From QYOJ01 sp043806735 (lineage in GTDB: Bacteria; Bacteroidota; Bacteroidia; Bacteroidales; FEN-979): a stretch of 64,000 bases of DNA. A program made the translations under genes and the position numbers. The notes under the pieces are model-generated. The model was not told the origin of the DNA and made no database searches. It saw only the letters and a list, made by a program, of their open reading frames with translations. Location: the NCBI GenBank assembly GCA_043806735.1, contig JAZDGR010000052.1, positions 1-64,000 on the forward strand, in the 5' to 3' direction. Below are positions 32,680 to 42,455 of the stretch, in pieces (positions within the stretch are counted from its first letter, which is position 1; each line of letters starts with the position of its first letter).

Positions 32680-34647
32680 CTATTCGATCGTCACTTCGTA
32701 GATCTCCCCGATGATGTTGTTTTTCGGAAATGGAATGTTGTCCTGGGAAAACATCGACCCTACCCACCAGCGGGTGTTGTGGAATTCCTGGGAAATGATC
32801 AGCAGCATCTGGTTATTCGGGATCGATGTGATGGTGTAATCTACATACCCGACTATGCGAAGTTGATCCTTTTCGGGTCCGATCCGCCAGATGATCCGGT
32901 CGGGTTCCCAGTCGATCTGGAAATAATAGTAGGGTCTGCCGAAAAGCTCATCATCCAGTTCCGGCACTTTTGAAGTAATCGCACGGTAATTCATATCCCA
33001 CTTGTGCTGCCAGAAAACCTGCCCGGCAAACACAATCGGACTGCAGCCGCCGGCATAGTGCATTGGGTCCTGGCATGCCATATCCCAGTTGGTACAGGTC
33101 ACCAAAATCTTGTCGTTCATCTCTTCCACCTCTTCCGGCATGGCCACGTTCCAGTTCGCGATGTTGTGTTGGTCGATCAGTCCCTGGTTATAGGCAGGAG
33201 GCAAAACATAACCCGGACAGTACTTAACGGTTTTCAGGATCTCAAAATCAATTTCAGAATACCCTACGTTTTTTACCCGTTTATCTATATCACCCCCGTA
33301 GTAGTTGGCAAAATACCCGGCGTTGTTGCAATCCCGCCTGAAATTCCATTCCGCCAGATTCTGGGTGATCAGCCAGATCGCATTAGTCAACCCGTTCCAT
33401 ACATAGTTCCGGTTCAGGAGTTCGGTCAGTTTGGCTTTCACTGTCCATTTCCCGTAAGTAAAGCCGTGCCGTGTGATGACCCCCACATTCTGTTTTTCCC
33501 ACTTGCCAAATTCGGTCCCCGGATTTTTAATAATGATCTTATGCTCGTCCGCATCCGAAATTACTGTTTCACATGGCCGCTTGCTGGTGGTAGCCGTGAT
33601 CGACACCATTTCTTCCTTCCGGTAAAATCGTTTGTTCCAGTTATATTCCATCATTGAATAATTGTCCTTCAGCACGTCGGCAACCACGGGAATGTTGCTG
33701 TATTTGGTTGTGGGATCAATGTAATGGACAAACTGCTCAAAGGCAGCCAGGTTATTCAGTCGGGGATTGTCGCCGCAGTTGGAATTAAAGTACTTGCCGT
33801 ATTTATCCGCCGGATAGGCCCCCGGGTGAATGTAAATGCCAGCTCCCGGATCAGGCTTAGCCACGACCTTCAGGTGATAAGGGAACAGGGTGACGACCGT
33901 ATTCGGCAGCCGTTTCCCCTCCCCGTAAAGAAAATAGAAATAGGGATTCAAAAAGGAGCTGTCGGCCGGAAGGCTGATATTTTGGATCCACTCGGGGATT
34001 GTCTTCTTTTCCACGTTCCCGGAAGTGGTCACGGCAAGGAGGAAGCTGTACTCTCCCACACGCGGGTTCCGCTTCCATCGATCGTTATTGCCATTCGAAT
34101 AGTACCGTTGTTCATCCCGCGGGTTTCCGACAATCCGGAATTGATCCGCTACGCGGTAGAACTTGCCGTCGGCCGGAATCTCAACCGTGAGGGCGAATGT
34201 TTTGGCAACATCTTCCCAGCTTCCGTAGAAGTTCTCCCAAGCCAGGATATTGAGCCTGGTTACATCGGCCGTGTCGCGTTCGGGGAATTTGTAAGACTCG
34301 TTCTGGTAATAGATTTTATAGGCGAAGCGCTGGGGTTGAACACCCGTATTCCGGATGGTAAACTCCATGTGGAACAATCCGTTTTCCGTCTGGCGTACCG
34401 AGGGAATGACAAACCCCTTTTCCCTGGCATCAGTGTAATCAAGGACGATCAGCTTTTTGCAGAAAGGATCGTCGGTCTCTTTTCCGGCTGAATCGGTTTT
34501 CCAGTTGACTAGTGGATTGAAATCCCTGATGGCAAACTGATCGGAGATCACTTCTTGCCTTTCCGGAGCGCGGTTACACCCGGCTGTGAAAAACAGGAAA
34601 GCGAACCCAAAGAGGCAACCTATCGTTTGTTTCTGTGAAAACATCAT
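32680..34647 (-). CDS. Lipoprotein with GH16-like domain
   Basis: 655 residues. A lipoprotein signal peptide ends at TAGC (Cys 24). The N-terminal half is beta-rich with no recognised domain. From about residue 385 the chain resembles GH16 jelly-roll glycosidases: HGFTYGKWTVKAKL, NAIWLI, the catalytic signature SEIDFEI (E465-I-D-F-E469; 33241-33255), and FQIDWEPDRIIWRIG. GH16 enzymes cleave beta-1,3- or beta-1,4-linked galactans, glucans and related polymers; the substrate here is unknown. There are several extra cysteines in the insert after the catalytic motif. Neighbours on both sides belong to the envelope cluster. Confidence 0.75.
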   Translation of the reverse strand: MMFSQKQTIGCLFGFAFLFFTAGCNRAPERQEVISDQFAIRDFNPLVNWKTDSAGKETDDPFCKKLIVLDYTDAREKGFVIPSVRQTENGLFHMEFTIRNTGVQPQRFAYKIYYQNESYKFPERDTADVTRLNILAWENFYGSWEDVAKTFALTVEIPADGKFYRVADQFRIVGNPRDEQRYYSNGNNDRWKRNPRVGEYSFLLAVTTSGNVEKKTIPEWIQNISLPADSSFLNPYFYFLYGEGKRLPNTVVTLFPYHLKVVAKPDPGAGIYIHPGAYPADKYGKYFNSNCGDNPRLNNLAAFEQFVHYIDPTTKYSNIPVVADVLKDNYSMMEYNWNKRFYRKEEMVSITATTSKRPCETVISDADEHKIIIKNPGTEFGKWEKQNVGVITRHGFTYGKWTVKAKLTELLNRNYVWNGLTNAIWLITQNLAEWNFRRDCNNAGYFANYYGGDIDKRVKNVGYSEIDFEILKTVKYCPGYVLPPAYNQGLIDQHNIANWNVAMPEEVEEMNDKILVTCTNWDMACQDPMHYAGGCSPIVFAGQVFWQHKWDMNYRAITSKVPELDDELFGRPYYYFQIDWEPDRIIWRIGPEKDQLRIVGYVDYTITSIPNNQMLLIISQEFHNTRWWVGSMFSQDNIPFPKNNIIGEIYEVTIE

Positions 34648-34649
34648 CC

Positions 34650-36527
34650 TTATTTTTGTGTTTGTAACGAATAGATCTGAAGGGTATTTGGCAAGGCCGG
34701 CAGTTCTTCATAGGTCTGGCAGTCTCCACCCTTGTAATTGTTATCCTTGCAGTTCCGGGCAATGACCAGGACCGACGTAACCGCGGGATCGATCCAGTTC
34801 CCCGTAAATAGCTTCAGGATCTCATAATATTTGGGATTCTGATCCCCGGTAAACCCGGTGAAATCGACATTCTCCAGCGCCTGGAAAGTGGTATCGTTAA
34901 AGCGGATCTCTTTCAGGTCGAATCGCCAATCGCGGTTGTACCTCAGAAAGGCAAGCCGGCCTTTGGCAAACGTAACCTGGAAAAGGGGATCGCCCGGTTT
35001 CAGGGTATCCAGTCCGATAGTTACTCCTTCATTCCCCTGCCGGCCCTGGTGAGGCGGTAGGAATTTCTTGTTGGGAATGTCATACCTGAGCAACGAATAT
35101 CCCAGTTTTCCTGATTTTTTATCCTGGAAGGTCGTCAGCAAGATATTTTGGTCGAACCGGGAAAGGTATTTTCCGGCAGAGATCCGGAAAAGGTTCAGGT
35201 CGGGGTTCCACTCCCTGACTGGGTATTCTTCGCCTGTAGCAAGAGGTGTCCATCTTCCCCCATCCGGGCCGCCCGGAGTAAACCGTAACAGCTTCCAGGA
35301 TCCCTCCTTGTCGAACAAAATCAGTTCAGTCAGCCTGTCGCCATTGAGGTCGCCGCAGGCCGGCGGTTTGTCTTCCCGGAGCGTGACCTCTTCCAAGGTC
35401 AATCCGGAGGATCTCCACAATAGCTTTACCCTGGCCTGTATTCCGTTCCGGGAAGCACAGGGAGCTCCGGTTTTTTCGATTCCGAGCAGCGCCATGCCCT
35501 CGGGGCCGGTTACCAGTAATTGGTCGTTGGTGGAAGGGAGAAACCTCCCTTTTTCCCATGCATAGCCCTGGAGAAGCGGATAGATGTCGGCCGGACAATC
35601 CAGCGGCACCTGTTCAAAAACTTGCCGATCGGGACAGTAATGATAGAGCTCGGGCTTTCCACCGGGTTTAATCACCAGCATGGACTCCGTTCCGCCGTAA
35701 GGAGTTAAAAAGTTTGCGGAGAGTACTTTGTCGGCGGGGGTAATTTCCCCGCTGTTCGTCTCTCCCTGCGTGATCAGGAATACCTTATTTCCGTTATGGA
35801 TATCCTCTTTTTGCAGGTAAATGGTATGGAACGGAGGGGCGTTGAAGCCAGCAGGGCCAGGTTCTCCCTTCGTCATATCTATCCGAGCCGAATCCCCGAT
35901 CCGTTCCCTGGGAGCTCCGAACACAAAATAGAAGTCATCGACCAGGATATCGGTGTTGCTGTTATTCCAGAAGTAAAGCTGGACCTGGTCATCGGAACGC
36001 AACCTGACATCCGAAAGATCAAAGTAGGCGCTGATTTTCGTCCACTGTTCAACCGGGATCAGCGGGCCGTTGAAATGCACCCCTTTCCAGCAGATATTCA
36101 CCCCAACCGAATTGTTTACCGCGAAGACGAGGGAGCCGTTAATCTCGTTGTCGGTCGGAAACACGTAGACCGAGGCGCTCATAGCCACTCCGTTGAGGTT
36201 CGCGAGGCCAATTTCTCCGGTCGATCGAACCACGCTCACCGAGAAGCTGTTCTTCCCGAAAGCTTTCGCCGAATATTCCCCCGAATGGGCGATTCCCTTG
36301 TAGATCCCGTTCGGGACATCCTGACCGGGAGCTACTTCAAAATCGAAGCTGAGGGCGTTCGGGGCGGGGGTCCGCAGTATATCACTCCGGATAAACGCGG
36401 TCTCATTCGAGGTGGGGATTTTCATGATCTTATGCCATGGGGCGTACCGGAATACCAGGTAAGCCATGATGGCTATGAAAATGACGGCTGCTCCGATAAT
36501 GAACAGCAGTTTCTTTCTTATTTTCAT
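34650..36527 (-). CDS. Membrane-anchored protein with beta-sandwich and FG-GAP-like repeats
   Basis: 625 residues. One N-terminal TM helix (about 7-27) anchors it, placing the rest outside the inner membrane. Residues about 55-210 form a beta-sandwich module ending VQLYFWNNS...ILVDDFYFVF, like the C-termini of three neighbouring proteins. The remainder has repeated segments such as ACGDLNGDRLTELILFD that resemble FG-GAP/VCBS propeller blades. I do not recognise an enzymatic motif. Two bp upstream of the GH16-like gene and 9 bp after the T9SS gene, so almost certainly co-transcribed. Confidence 0.7.
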   Translation of the reverse strand: MKIRKKLLFIIGAAVIFIAIMAYLVFRYAPWHKIMKIPTSNETAFIRSDILRTPAPNALSFDFEVAPGQDVPNGIYKGIAHSGEYSAKAFGKNSFSVSVVRSTGEIGLANLNGVAMSASVYVFPTDNEINGSLVFAVNNSVGVNICWKGVHFNGPLIPVEQWTKISAYFDLSDVRLRSDDQVQLYFWNNSNTDILVDDFYFVFGAPRERIGDSARIDMTKGEPGPAGFNAPPFHTIYLQKEDIHNGNKVFLITQGETNSGEITPADKVLSANFLTPYGGTESMLVIKPGGKPELYHYCPDRQVFEQVPLDCPADIYPLLQGYAWEKGRFLPSTNDQLLVTGPEGMALLGIEKTGAPCASRNGIQARVKLLWRSSGLTLEEVTLREDKPPACGDLNGDRLTELILFDKEGSWKLLRFTPGGPDGGRWTPLATGEEYPVREWNPDLNLFRISAGKYLSRFDQNILLTTFQDKKSGKLGYSLLRYDIPNKKFLPPHQGRQGNEGVTIGLDTLKPGDPLFQVTFAKGRLAFLRYNRDWRFDLKEIRFNDTTFQALENVDFTGFTGDQNPKYYEILKLFTGNWIDPAVTSVLVIARNCKDNNYKGGDCQTYEELPALPNTLQIYSLQTQK

Positions 36528-36536
36528 GGAACCGGA

Positions 36537-39500
36537 TTAGTTAACGAACATGAGTTTTAGTATATAGGTTTCGCCCTCAGTGGTAAGGCGGAGCAGGTAA
36601 ATTCCGGGATTGACTTTTTTACCCTGTGCATCGGTTCCATTCCAGGTTACCAGGTGGTCTCCTGCATGTTGCCGCTGGTTTAGTAAGGTCAACACGGGTT
36701 CACCCCGGATATCGGAGACATCCAGTTGAACCTGGGTACTTTCCTGCAGAGTGTACCGAATCAAGGTTTGATCCCTGAATGGATTGGGATAACTGAACAG
36801 GCCGGAAGTCCCGTTTTCGACCGGATCCGGAATCCCTATCGGATCATTGATGTGAAGAGTTACCGGGATTGGGATGATGTTATTCCAGAGATCCCGAACC
36901 AGGAGATTACAGGTGAAGTCTCCCGGATTCAGGGTTCCGGCGCTGAAGTTCAGGATAATTTCGTCACTTTCTCCAGGAAGCAGGCTGCCGGTGCTGGAAG
37001 AGAGGCTTAGCCAGTTGTTTGGGAGCCCGGTATTACTGATCCGTATCTCTTCGGGAACGAAATGAGGAGCAGTTCCCACGTTGTCGCCTGTGATTACGTA
37101 AACAATGAAAACATCGAAGGTATTTCCCTCTCCGATCGTCCCTGTCACTACTGATGTTGCTGTCTCTCCCGGCTTGATCACTCCGCGCCCTCCGCTGCTC
37201 TCTCCGTGCCAGTTGACCGTGGCGCCGGCGCCGGTCGTGCCGTCATAGACTAGGTCCCCGAGTGATCCCCCCGAGAAGTTGGTTGCGCTGTTCACGGTGA
37301 CTCCCTGCGGAAATTCCATCCGGATATTCTTCAGGTACTCATTATCACTGCTGGTATTGGAAACCGTAAAGTTCCAACCGAATGTCTGCCCCGGCACAAA
37401 GGTGGATGCGGAGCAGGTAATTGACGATCCGGTGAGGTTATCGGTAAGGTTCGATTCATTAGCCGTTGTGTCGAAGATCTGAAGGGTGTACTCCAGCAAT
37501 CCGCCGCTGGCATTGGATATGGTGAGGGTATCTGCGGTAGTGTGGCCCGGATCGAGCGCTTTACTGAATGTCAATGGACTGACCTCAATCTCCGGCAAGG
37601 CTCCTTCAAATGGCGGGAAGGTGATGAAGTCAAGCCAGCAGCAATCGTAGTAGCCCGAAATGGAATTGTCTTTATGATAGACCCATTTGAATGTGTGATA
37701 TCCTTTGGAGACCGGGTAGCTGTTTTCCTGCCAGGGGAGCATCCCGTCCCACCTGCCCTGTTCGACGTTATCGATGAAGAATGCCAGGTAATCAAAGTCG
37801 GTCCCGTTGGGGTCGTCTTCACACGAAACCCGCCTCCAGAATGAGATCTCTCCGTCGGCCAGCACGTTCACAGTGAGTAGGACATGCGATTCCATGTCGT
37901 CAAAGATCCAGCCCGATTTGATTGAATAAACACCCTCATAGGTCAGAACCTGGTCAATATTCCAGGGGGCATCGCCGCCGAAATACCATGGGAACTTCTC
38001 AAATGTGCCTGTTTCATAATCTTCAACGATCTCCCCGGAGAACAGCCAGATGCTGTCACTCCCGTTATATCCGTTGTTTCCGGTCATGGCCGCCTGCGTC
38101 AGGTAGAGATGCTCAAAAGGAGCCTGGTCTGAAGCGGAGATATTAAAAGAAAGCTGCCAGGAAGAGTCGGGTTTCAGCACGGGGATGGTGCCAGATTCCT
38201 GGTTTATGGTCAGCAGAGGATCTCCTGAAGTCAATAAAGTCACCAGGTTTTGCACTTTGGCCCCGCCGTGGTTTTCAAACGTGATGAGCAACGGGGAAGT
38301 TTCGCCGGGATCCAGCTGTCCGTTGTCCCCGTCGGCTACGATGATCTCTCCTATCACGATATCGGGAGCCAGCGCGATCAAATCGATGGTGGTCATGAAA
38401 TTCTGCTGGGCCGAGGTCTCGTGAAGTATCAGACTGAACGGGTGCTGGTCAGGGATATCCGGTGATATATAAAAACTGAAAGCCCCGGGAATAAAAAGTG
38501 TCTGACCAGGATTGACTGTACCGATGTATTGAACGCTGTCGATCAGTGAAATGAAGGGGTCTGTTTCCGTGATCCACGTGTTGATGTTTGTCACAGGCTG
38601 AGAGCCCAGATTGGTCAGGCTAAGGGTAATTAAGGCGGTATCTCCGAATTCGATCAGGCTATCGCCTCCGGCTATGACGAAGTACCCGATCTGGAGTCCG
38701 TTGGTCGTAAAGTTCAACACTTTGGTGTTGGAGATCCCATTATTATCTGTGACTTTGAATTTGACCGGTTGATTGGCGTATGCGAACTGGGGTGTTCCGC
38801 TGAAAAGCCCCTCTTCCGACAGGGTCATCTCCACAGGATACCCGCAGGCTGTATACTTGTTCAGGGTGTTTGCCGGGATTGCAGAACTATTGTTGAGCTG
38901 CGAATACTGGTAGTTCCTGTTATCTCCCGATGACATTCCTCCTGTCCATACGGTTCCGACCGGGTAATTCATGTTTCCGTAATAATATTCGATCAGGCCG
39001 TTGGGGTAAAACTTAACCGCAATGTTGAGCGACGTGGACCCCGGGAGGTTATTGATCGAAGCTTTCCACCGGATCGTGGCTGAATTGGCATCACCCTCAT
39101 ACCAGATGCCGTCGCCCTGGGCCGAATAGAGCCTCAGGTCGGCCATGAAGGGGCTGAGGATCCGGGTCTGCCTGAACAACAGGTTGGGATCTACAAGGTA
39201 AGGGTAGGTGTAAGGCTGATCGTCGAACAGAATATACCCGTCAACGTATATATAGAGCGTATTGACCACATCCTCATAGAACGGAAAAGGGAAATCGAGT
39301 GTCTTCACGGCATACCCGGTGTTGGCATTGGTCACGGTGAGTGGCTGGGTTGTCACAGAGGGAAATAAAGCAGTGGTTACGATCTCCGGGTAATCCAGCT
39401 GTACGTCCCAGAGGTAGGGGGTGGTCCCTCCCAAAGCCGTTAGCTGGTAAGAATAGGGCTGGTACAACGTCGCCATCGGCAAGGCAGATGTGGTCACTGA

Positions 39501-40961
39501 AGGTTTGTTGAACGAGGCGCTGTGGTTGACCGTAATCCGGGTGATGTCGTTATTCAGTAATGGGACATTGGTGGAAGGGCAATTGATGATCTGGGGTGTT
39601 CCGGAAGTATAATCGATGAGGGCCATTTGGATTATTTCTCCGGGATAGGAGTTCCCGGGATCATTTTCCTGCACCTGCAAAAAGTATTTTGCCGGCTGGC
39701 CGGGTGTCAGCCGGCTCAATATCTGAGTAATATCCAGGCCGAATTCAATGGTTTTATCCGATTCATTCGTGCCCCCCTGCATGTAGTAGGGACCTCCCTG
39801 GAAAGCAAAAATCGGATACTCGTAAATATAATTTGGAATGATGGCCGATAAATCTGTACTCATCCCAACCGTCACCTTGAGCTTGTTCCGGGAGAGGTGT
39901 TTGAGGGTCACTTTCATTGTAAGCTTCGGATCGCATGTTTGCTTTACATCCACCACATAAACCGTATGGTTCCAGATGCCGCCGTACCCGATATCGTCGG
40001 CCAGCGTCTTATACATCAGGTAACAGAATCCCTGGTTGCACCATCCCGTACCGGCATACCCGCTAGCGAATTTCAACCCTCCAATCTCCCAATCGTGCAT
40101 ATCTACGATTCCGTCGCCGGTGATGTCGAGGTTGTTGGTGTATTGCCCATCATTGTTATAATCAAACCGGATCGAATCGTTGAATCCGCAAACCGTCCAT
40201 GCGTGGGAAGGACTTGATCCCCAGTTGGTCTGGACAAACTTTCCCGCTTCCGGTGTTCCCGGCGGAAGTACCGTAGTGACGGAACTGTAATATTTGGCGT
40301 AAAAATTTGCTACCCCTCCTACAGACGACCCTTCCAGGTGATCCCAGAGCCAGTATTTCAGGGTCTGGAGCCCTTCCGGGTTATCTACCCGGATTGCCTT
40401 GACCGAATTCAGCCGGTTTTTCATCCCGTTATAGTAGACGTCATACCCGGAGATCCAGCGTTTGTATCCGCCGAAATTGAGGGTGCCACCGTAATCGGTG
40501 ACATTCATGGTTCCGCAGGTCCTGACGATTTCCCAGGAATCAAAAAAACTGGCTCCCACATAGTTGTCACCACTGTTCAGGAAATCCCAGACAAAATGCG
40601 TAGGATACTGGTTGTTTGTTGTGTTGGCCGGAACCGCCCGCAAGCGGTCTATTTCGTAAGTAAAATTAAACGCAACTCCCGCCGACTGGCCGCATTCATA
40701 GCCCGACTGAGAAGTGATGGGGCGGAAATAAGGTTGGGAGGAATTATCAATAAAGAATGGGAGCAGGGGAGCGTTCGCCCCTTTATAGGCATCCGGCAAT
40801 TCAAGCAGGGGCACGTTTGCCAGTACGAAGAGCTCATCGGGAGACAACGAAGCGGGTTCATAGCCTGATCCGGAACCCGGATCCTGAGCCCACAAAGAAG
40901 CGGAGGTTAACAAGCCTATCAGAAACAGACCGAACCGAAACAGATAAGTTTTCATCTTCAC
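36537..40961 (-). CDS. Secreted papain-like (C1) protein with T9SS sorting domain
   Basis: 1474 residues with a signal peptide (ends about SLWAQ). A papain-like domain follows: Cys90 in SGYECGQSAGVAF and His253 in SHAWTVCGF; the usual catalytic Asn position (N-S-W) reads A-S-G-Y, so activity is uncertain. A dockerin-like calcium motif (DYNNDGQY...DITGDGIVDMHDW) is inserted after the His. Then come Ig-like domains (ATLYQPYSYQLTALGG), CARDB-like segments, a MAM-like beta-sandwich and a C-terminal type A T9SS sorting domain (SYPNPFRDQTLIRYTL...GIYLLRL). It should cross the outer membrane and be attached to the surface. Nineteen bp from the AlgJ-like gene. Confidence 0.78.
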   Translation of the reverse strand: MKMKTYLFRFGLFLIGLLTSASLWAQDPGSGSGYEPASLSPDELFVLANVPLLELPDAYKGANAPLLPFFIDNSSQPYFRPITSQSGYECGQSAGVAFNFTYEIDRLRAVPANTTNNQYPTHFVWDFLNSGDNYVGASFFDSWEIVRTCGTMNVTDYGGTLNFGGYKRWISGYDVYYNGMKNRLNSVKAIRVDNPEGLQTLKYWLWDHLEGSSVGGVANFYAKYYSSVTTVLPPGTPEAGKFVQTNWGSSPSHAWTVCGFNDSIRFDYNNDGQYTNNLDITGDGIVDMHDWEIGGLKFASGYAGTGWCNQGFCYLMYKTLADDIGYGGIWNHTVYVVDVKQTCDPKLTMKVTLKHLSRNKLKVTVGMSTDLSAIIPNYIYEYPIFAFQGGPYYMQGGTNESDKTIEFGLDITQILSRLTPGQPAKYFLQVQENDPGNSYPGEIIQMALIDYTSGTPQIINCPSTNVPLLNNDITRITVNHSASFNKPSVTTSALPMATLYQPYSYQLTALGGTTPYLWDVQLDYPEIVTTALFPSVTTQPLTVTNANTGYAVKTLDFPFPFYEDVVNTLYIYVDGYILFDDQPYTYPYLVDPNLLFRQTRILSPFMADLRLYSAQGDGIWYEGDANSATIRWKASINNLPGSTSLNIAVKFYPNGLIEYYYGNMNYPVGTVWTGGMSSGDNRNYQYSQLNNSSAIPANTLNKYTACGYPVEMTLSEEGLFSGTPQFAYANQPVKFKVTDNNGISNTKVLNFTTNGLQIGYFVIAGGDSLIEFGDTALITLSLTNLGSQPVTNINTWITETDPFISLIDSVQYIGTVNPGQTLFIPGAFSFYISPDIPDQHPFSLILHETSAQQNFMTTIDLIALAPDIVIGEIIVADGDNGQLDPGETSPLLITFENHGGAKVQNLVTLLTSGDPLLTINQESGTIPVLKPDSSWQLSFNISASDQAPFEHLYLTQAAMTGNNGYNGSDSIWLFSGEIVEDYETGTFEKFPWYFGGDAPWNIDQVLTYEGVYSIKSGWIFDDMESHVLLTVNVLADGEISFWRRVSCEDDPNGTDFDYLAFFIDNVEQGRWDGMLPWQENSYPVSKGYHTFKWVYHKDNSISGYYDCCWLDFITFPPFEGALPEIEVSPLTFSKALDPGHTTADTLTISNASGGLLEYTLQIFDTTANESNLTDNLTGSSITCSASTFVPGQTFGWNFTVSNTSSDNEYLKNIRMEFPQGVTVNSATNFSGGSLGDLVYDGTTGAGATVNWHGESSGGRGVIKPGETATSVVTGTIGEGNTFDVFIVYVITGDNVGTAPHFVPEEIRISNTGLPNNWLSLSSSTGSLLPGESDEIILNFSAGTLNPGDFTCNLLVRDLWNNIIPIPVTLHINDPIGIPDPVENGTSGLFSYPNPFRDQTLIRYTLQESTQVQLDVSDIRGEPVLTLLNQRQHAGDHLVTWNGTDAQGKKVNPGIYLLRLTTEGETYILKLMFVN

Positions 40962-40980
40962 CTCGATTTATACTGCAATG

Positions 40981-42330
40981 TTAATGATTTTCCAGATTAT
41001 AGAGGTATTTTGCATCTCTTTCAATCTGACTTTCAAGGGAAATTCCATTCATCTCAGCCTTTTTCACCAGGAACCGGAGCCATCCCCGCTCGTTACGGAT
41101 GCGGTTTTCATAGGGATACCACGGCGGATCGCTGAATCCCGGGAAAAAAGCCTGGTAGGCTTCATCCGCAAAGTTCCAGAAACCGCAATGCAGGTTGATC
41201 TCCGATACCATCAGCAGGATCACATCGAAACCGGTCAGCTTGTTCAGCAAATCACTTTTATCGACATGGACCAGGTCCCGGTCGTCAATGATATGCGGAT
41301 ACAGCTTCGAATTATAGTACCAGTACTCTTCGCTTTCAAACACCTTCCCTGAATAATCGTTGATCACATTCAAGTAATAGCTGTCGGCGATGGTGAGTAC
41401 TTTCAAGGTCGGTTCAGCGTGCTCCTTCCCGATTGTTACTTCCTGATAAGCCATCTTCGAACCGCGAAGCGGGATTACCAGGTTTAACAGGTCGGCGATG
41501 TCCTTATCGGTCCACCGGAGCGAATCGGAAAGTACGACACGGCCGGTTGTGAACCTTGGCAGTTTTCTGTTTGTGACGGTTTCGATATAGCCTGCCAGGG
41601 TGTCGACGACGAGCGGAACCGAATAAAGGCTCCAGTGCATTCCGTATTCCGGAAATAACGGGTAACGACAGGTGTCCTTTAGTTCAAGAAACCATTTATT
41701 CAGGTTCAGGTACGGGATCTTCCTGCTATCCAACCAGGAAGTCAGATAGGTATAGTTCGACAGGGTTTTCCCATTCCGGAGATACCTGTAGGGAATCAAT
41801 TCAGAATAATAACTTGCTTTTCCGGGTTCCACTACCAGGATCAGATACGTGCCTGCCGAATGCAACTTTTGCTGAACGGCCTGCAGCTTTCTAAGTTTGT
41901 AGTCCCAGCTCTTTTTGCCGATAAAGTATTTCCCGGTATATTCAAGAATGTAATCCTCTTCGAACAGGTTTCCGCCTTTCCCCCGGATGAATCCCTCCGT
42001 ATGCGTGATCCCGAAGAGCCGGTAATCATAGTCGTTATGGATACGGAACAGGCTATTCCGGAAACCGGTATGATCTTCGAGATTCGCTGTGGTTTTTTCC
42101 TGGAACTCCCCGCTGAACCATCGTCTCCAGGTAAAAAATTTCAACTCCGGTACGGGTTTCAGCCGGAAATATCCGTTCAGGGACTTTTCCGGGAACCCAT
42201 GAAATGAAAACTGGAGCGATGACAGGGCCAGGAAAAGAACGGTAAAACAGAGTAACATTTTTTTCAGAATCGCCATTCCCTTTAGGGACTTTTCCCGTTT
42301 TACGAGCAAAACTACTGATAGTTTTTCCAT
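40981..42330 (-). CDS. AlgJ/AlgX-like SGNH O-acetyltransferase-type protein
   Basis: 449 residues. One hydrophobic N-terminal segment, then an SGNH-like domain of the AlgJ/DHHW type: NDYDYRLFGITHTEGFIRGKGGNLFEED, ILVVEPGKASYYSE, GMHWSLYSVPLVVDTL and a GDS-like TIADSYYLNVIN. In alginate acetylation AlgI (MBOAT) and AlgJ work together; an MBOAT gene lies immediately upstream on the same strand, 125 bp away. Usual AlgJ catalytic D-x-H reads G-x-H here. The ATG at 42276 (MAILKK) is an alternative start with a better ribosome-binding site and a cleaner signal-anchor. Confidence 0.78.
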   Translation of the reverse strand: MEKLSVVLLVKREKSLKGMAILKKMLLCFTVLFLALSSLQFSFHGFPEKSLNGYFRLKPVPELKFFTWRRWFSGEFQEKTTANLEDHTGFRNSLFRIHNDYDYRLFGITHTEGFIRGKGGNLFEEDYILEYTGKYFIGKKSWDYKLRKLQAVQQKLHSAGTYLILVVEPGKASYYSELIPYRYLRNGKTLSNYTYLTSWLDSRKIPYLNLNKWFLELKDTCRYPLFPEYGMHWSLYSVPLVVDTLAGYIETVTNRKLPRFTTGRVVLSDSLRWTDKDIADLLNLVIPLRGSKMAYQEVTIGKEHAEPTLKVLTIADSYYLNVINDYSGKVFESEEYWYYNSKLYPHIIDDRDLVHVDKSDLLNKLTGFDVILLMVSEINLHCGFWNFADEAYQAFFPGFSDPPWYPYENRIRNERGWLRFLVKKAEMNGISLESQIERDAKYLYNLENH

Positions 42331-42455
42331 CCATCAACAGTTTTTTCTCTAGATGTTGTAATGGTGATGATTACCGGTTTTTCATGCACATGATCCGCCG
42401 CGACGCCACTTACATGGTAGAACAGGAAAAGATTCATAAATGGAACTGATCCGGC

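Noticed and set aside
42384..42449. A 21-codon plus-strand frame between the MBOAT and AlgJ-like genes
   Set aside because: Too short, opposite in strand to its operon, and without a start signal.
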